Below, piece after piece: positions 6,191-6,872 of a DNA stretch of 6,872 bases. Position numbers and translations under genes: made by a program. This DNA comes from CAYXVB01 sp964467785 (GTDB taxonomy: Bacteria; Bdellovibrionota; UBA1018). Position 1 is the first letter of the stretch, and every line of letters begins with the position of its first letter. The notes under the pieces are model-generated. The model did no database searches. It was given only the letters and a program-made list of their open reading frames with translations, and was not told where the DNA came from. The stretch is taken from positions 1-6,872 of the forward strand of contig CAYXVB010000191.1 in NCBI GenBank assembly GCA_964467785.1, written 5' to 3'.

Positions 6191-6727
6191 GTGAGCAATA
6201 AAGAGAAGAAGAGCAGAGTGTCGGGCGGTCGTGCCCCGTCGGAAGATCGGGCGGAAACTTCCTCGATAGAGTCCAACATGGGGCGTCTGCGTGACGCATT
6301 TCTGGCCGGCGTTCGGCAGGCTGGCCACGGCAAAGTGGAGGCGCAGGTGGAGATCGACGGAACAGCCTTCCGTGGCAATCTCGCCCTGGAACTGCCGGGG
6401 ATTCTCGGTCAGCGCGTCGAGCTTGAAAACTTCGTTTGCGCGAGTTTCGAGACCTCACTGGACCGGAGCGGCTACATGTACATCCGCAGCCAGGAGTATC
6501 CGCATCCTCTCGCCATACGCGTGCAGGAGGAAGGGGAGACGCTGTCTCTGATCGTGGAAAGCGTCCAGACCTACAAGTTTCGTCCGGAGGCCCGGGTCGA
6601 CGCCGAAGTGCTCGAAGCGTTCGCGCAGGAGGGAGGCGTGGCGGCCGAAGCCGTGCTTCTAGTGGCTAAAGTGGTCGGCGAGCTTCTGCTGGAGATGGAA
6701 GACTACAGTCCGCGCAAGGCTGGCTGA
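6191..6727 (+). CDS. Conserved-looking protein of unknown function (178 aa)
   Basis: I do not recognise this protein. From the GTG at 6191, residues 1-29 are polar and low-complexity (many Ser, Lys, Glu, Arg), likely disordered. From about residue 30 (MGRLRDAFLAGVRQAG) a compact alpha/beta domain follows, with alternating beta-type strands (VEAQVEIDGTAFRGNLAL, YMYIRSQEYPHPLAIRV, ETLSLIVESVQTYKFRP). It ends with two amphipathic helices at about 150-172 and a short basic tail (SPRKAG). There are no membrane segments or signal peptide, so it is probably cytoplasmic. One Cys sits in the FVCASF stretch. The frame is open up to an ATG at 6050 (225 residues) with usable codon bias; the GTG was preferred because a modest AGGCGA lies just upstream, and ATG 6278 is a third option. 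It is divergent from the MFS gene and appears monocistronic. Confidence 0.72.
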   Translation: MSNKEKKSRVSGGRAPSEDRAETSSIESNMGRLRDAFLAGVRQAGHGKVEAQVEIDGTAFRGNLALELPGILGQRVELENFVCASFETSLDRSGYMYIRSQEYPHPLAIRVQEEGETLSLIVESVQTYKFRPEARVDAEVLEAFAQEGGVAAEAVLLVAKVVGELLLEMEDYSPRKAG

Positions 6728-6743
6728 TTGCCAACTGGCCCAC

Positions 6744-6872
6744 TACCGTGGGTACAATTGCCCCTAGGTGACGATTCTTTAAGCAGAAACTGCCTGTTTT
6801 GCCCAAATTTTGAATCAATTCGGGCGAAGTGCGCTCAAGCACTCAGGATTTCTGGACTTCGTCCCCACGGTA
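6744..6872. repeat. 9-bp perfect inverted repeats flanking 111 nt at the window end
   Basis: TACCGTGGG (6744-6752) is the exact reverse complement of CCCACGGTA (6864-6872), the last nine bases of the window. Any extension of the right arm lies outside. The 111 nt between encode no supported gene. The arrangement could be the terminal repeats of a very small element or a long-range stem, but it could also be chance. Confidence 0.35.
6801..6825. repeat. Hairpin-forming inverted repeat downstream of the last gene
   Basis: GCCCAAATT (6801-6809) and AATTCGGGC (6817-6825) pair at eight of nine positions around a 7-nt loop. A second dyad, AGTGC-GCTCAA-GCACT (6828-6843), follows directly. Neither is followed by a T-tract on either strand, so these are not clear intrinsic terminators. 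They may protect the mRNA 3' end or bind a protein. Confidence 0.35.

Noticed and set aside
6781..6800. GCAG-AAA-CTGC followed by TGTTTT as a terminator of the last gene
   Set aside because: The stem has only four pairs and the T-run is interrupted, too weak to call.

Overview
The window reads as chromosomal DNA of a Gram-negative, free-living bacterium with moderately high GC (upper 50s by eye). Type IV prepilin genes point to a bacterium with a pilus or pseudopilus machine. The style of the large pilus-operon protein recalls Bdellovibrionota or other former Deltaproteobacteria. This placement is an impression, because there is no rRNA or marker gene to confirm it.

Layout. (1) Positions 1-3025, minus strand: the start of a prepilin-type operon. 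A large Cys-rich protein of 839 residues comes first, then a 160-residue minor prepilin starting at GTG. The third gene is another prepilin, of which only the first ten codons lie inside the window. Both junctions are 4-nt stop/start overlaps (GTGA and ATGA) with Shine-Dalgarno sequences inside the upstream gene, so the three genes look translationally coupled. (2) Positions 3026-3167: a 142-nt divergent regulatory region. (3) Positions 3168-4442, plus strand: a polytopic membrane protein resembling the putative Na+/H+ antiporter family (Pfam Na_H_antiport_3). It may be expressed from a leaderless transcript. (4) Positions 4488-6019, minus strand: a two-gene transporter operon made of an oxalate/formate-antiporter-type MFS permease and an overlapping 46-residue one-helix protein that matches the 'MFS transporter small subunit' pattern. 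The small gene is easily missed. It converges on the antiporter with only 45 nt between the stops. (5) Positions 6191 (or 6050) to 6727, plus strand: an unrecognised soluble protein, divergent from the MFS gene. (6) Positions 6728-6872: noncoding DNA with several small inverted repeats, one of which ends exactly at the window edge.

How the genes fit together: the pilin operon is one functional unit, probably minor pilins plus a large secreted or tip-associated partner. The MFS permease and its small protein are a second unit. The antiporter and the last gene have no evident link to either. There is no sign of phage, insertion sequence, CRISPR array or RNA gene. The least understood element is the 839-residue protein, which carries an Ala/Asn/Thr-rich helical hairpin inside what looks like a beta-rich, disulfide-capable, exported protein, yet has no visible signal peptide.
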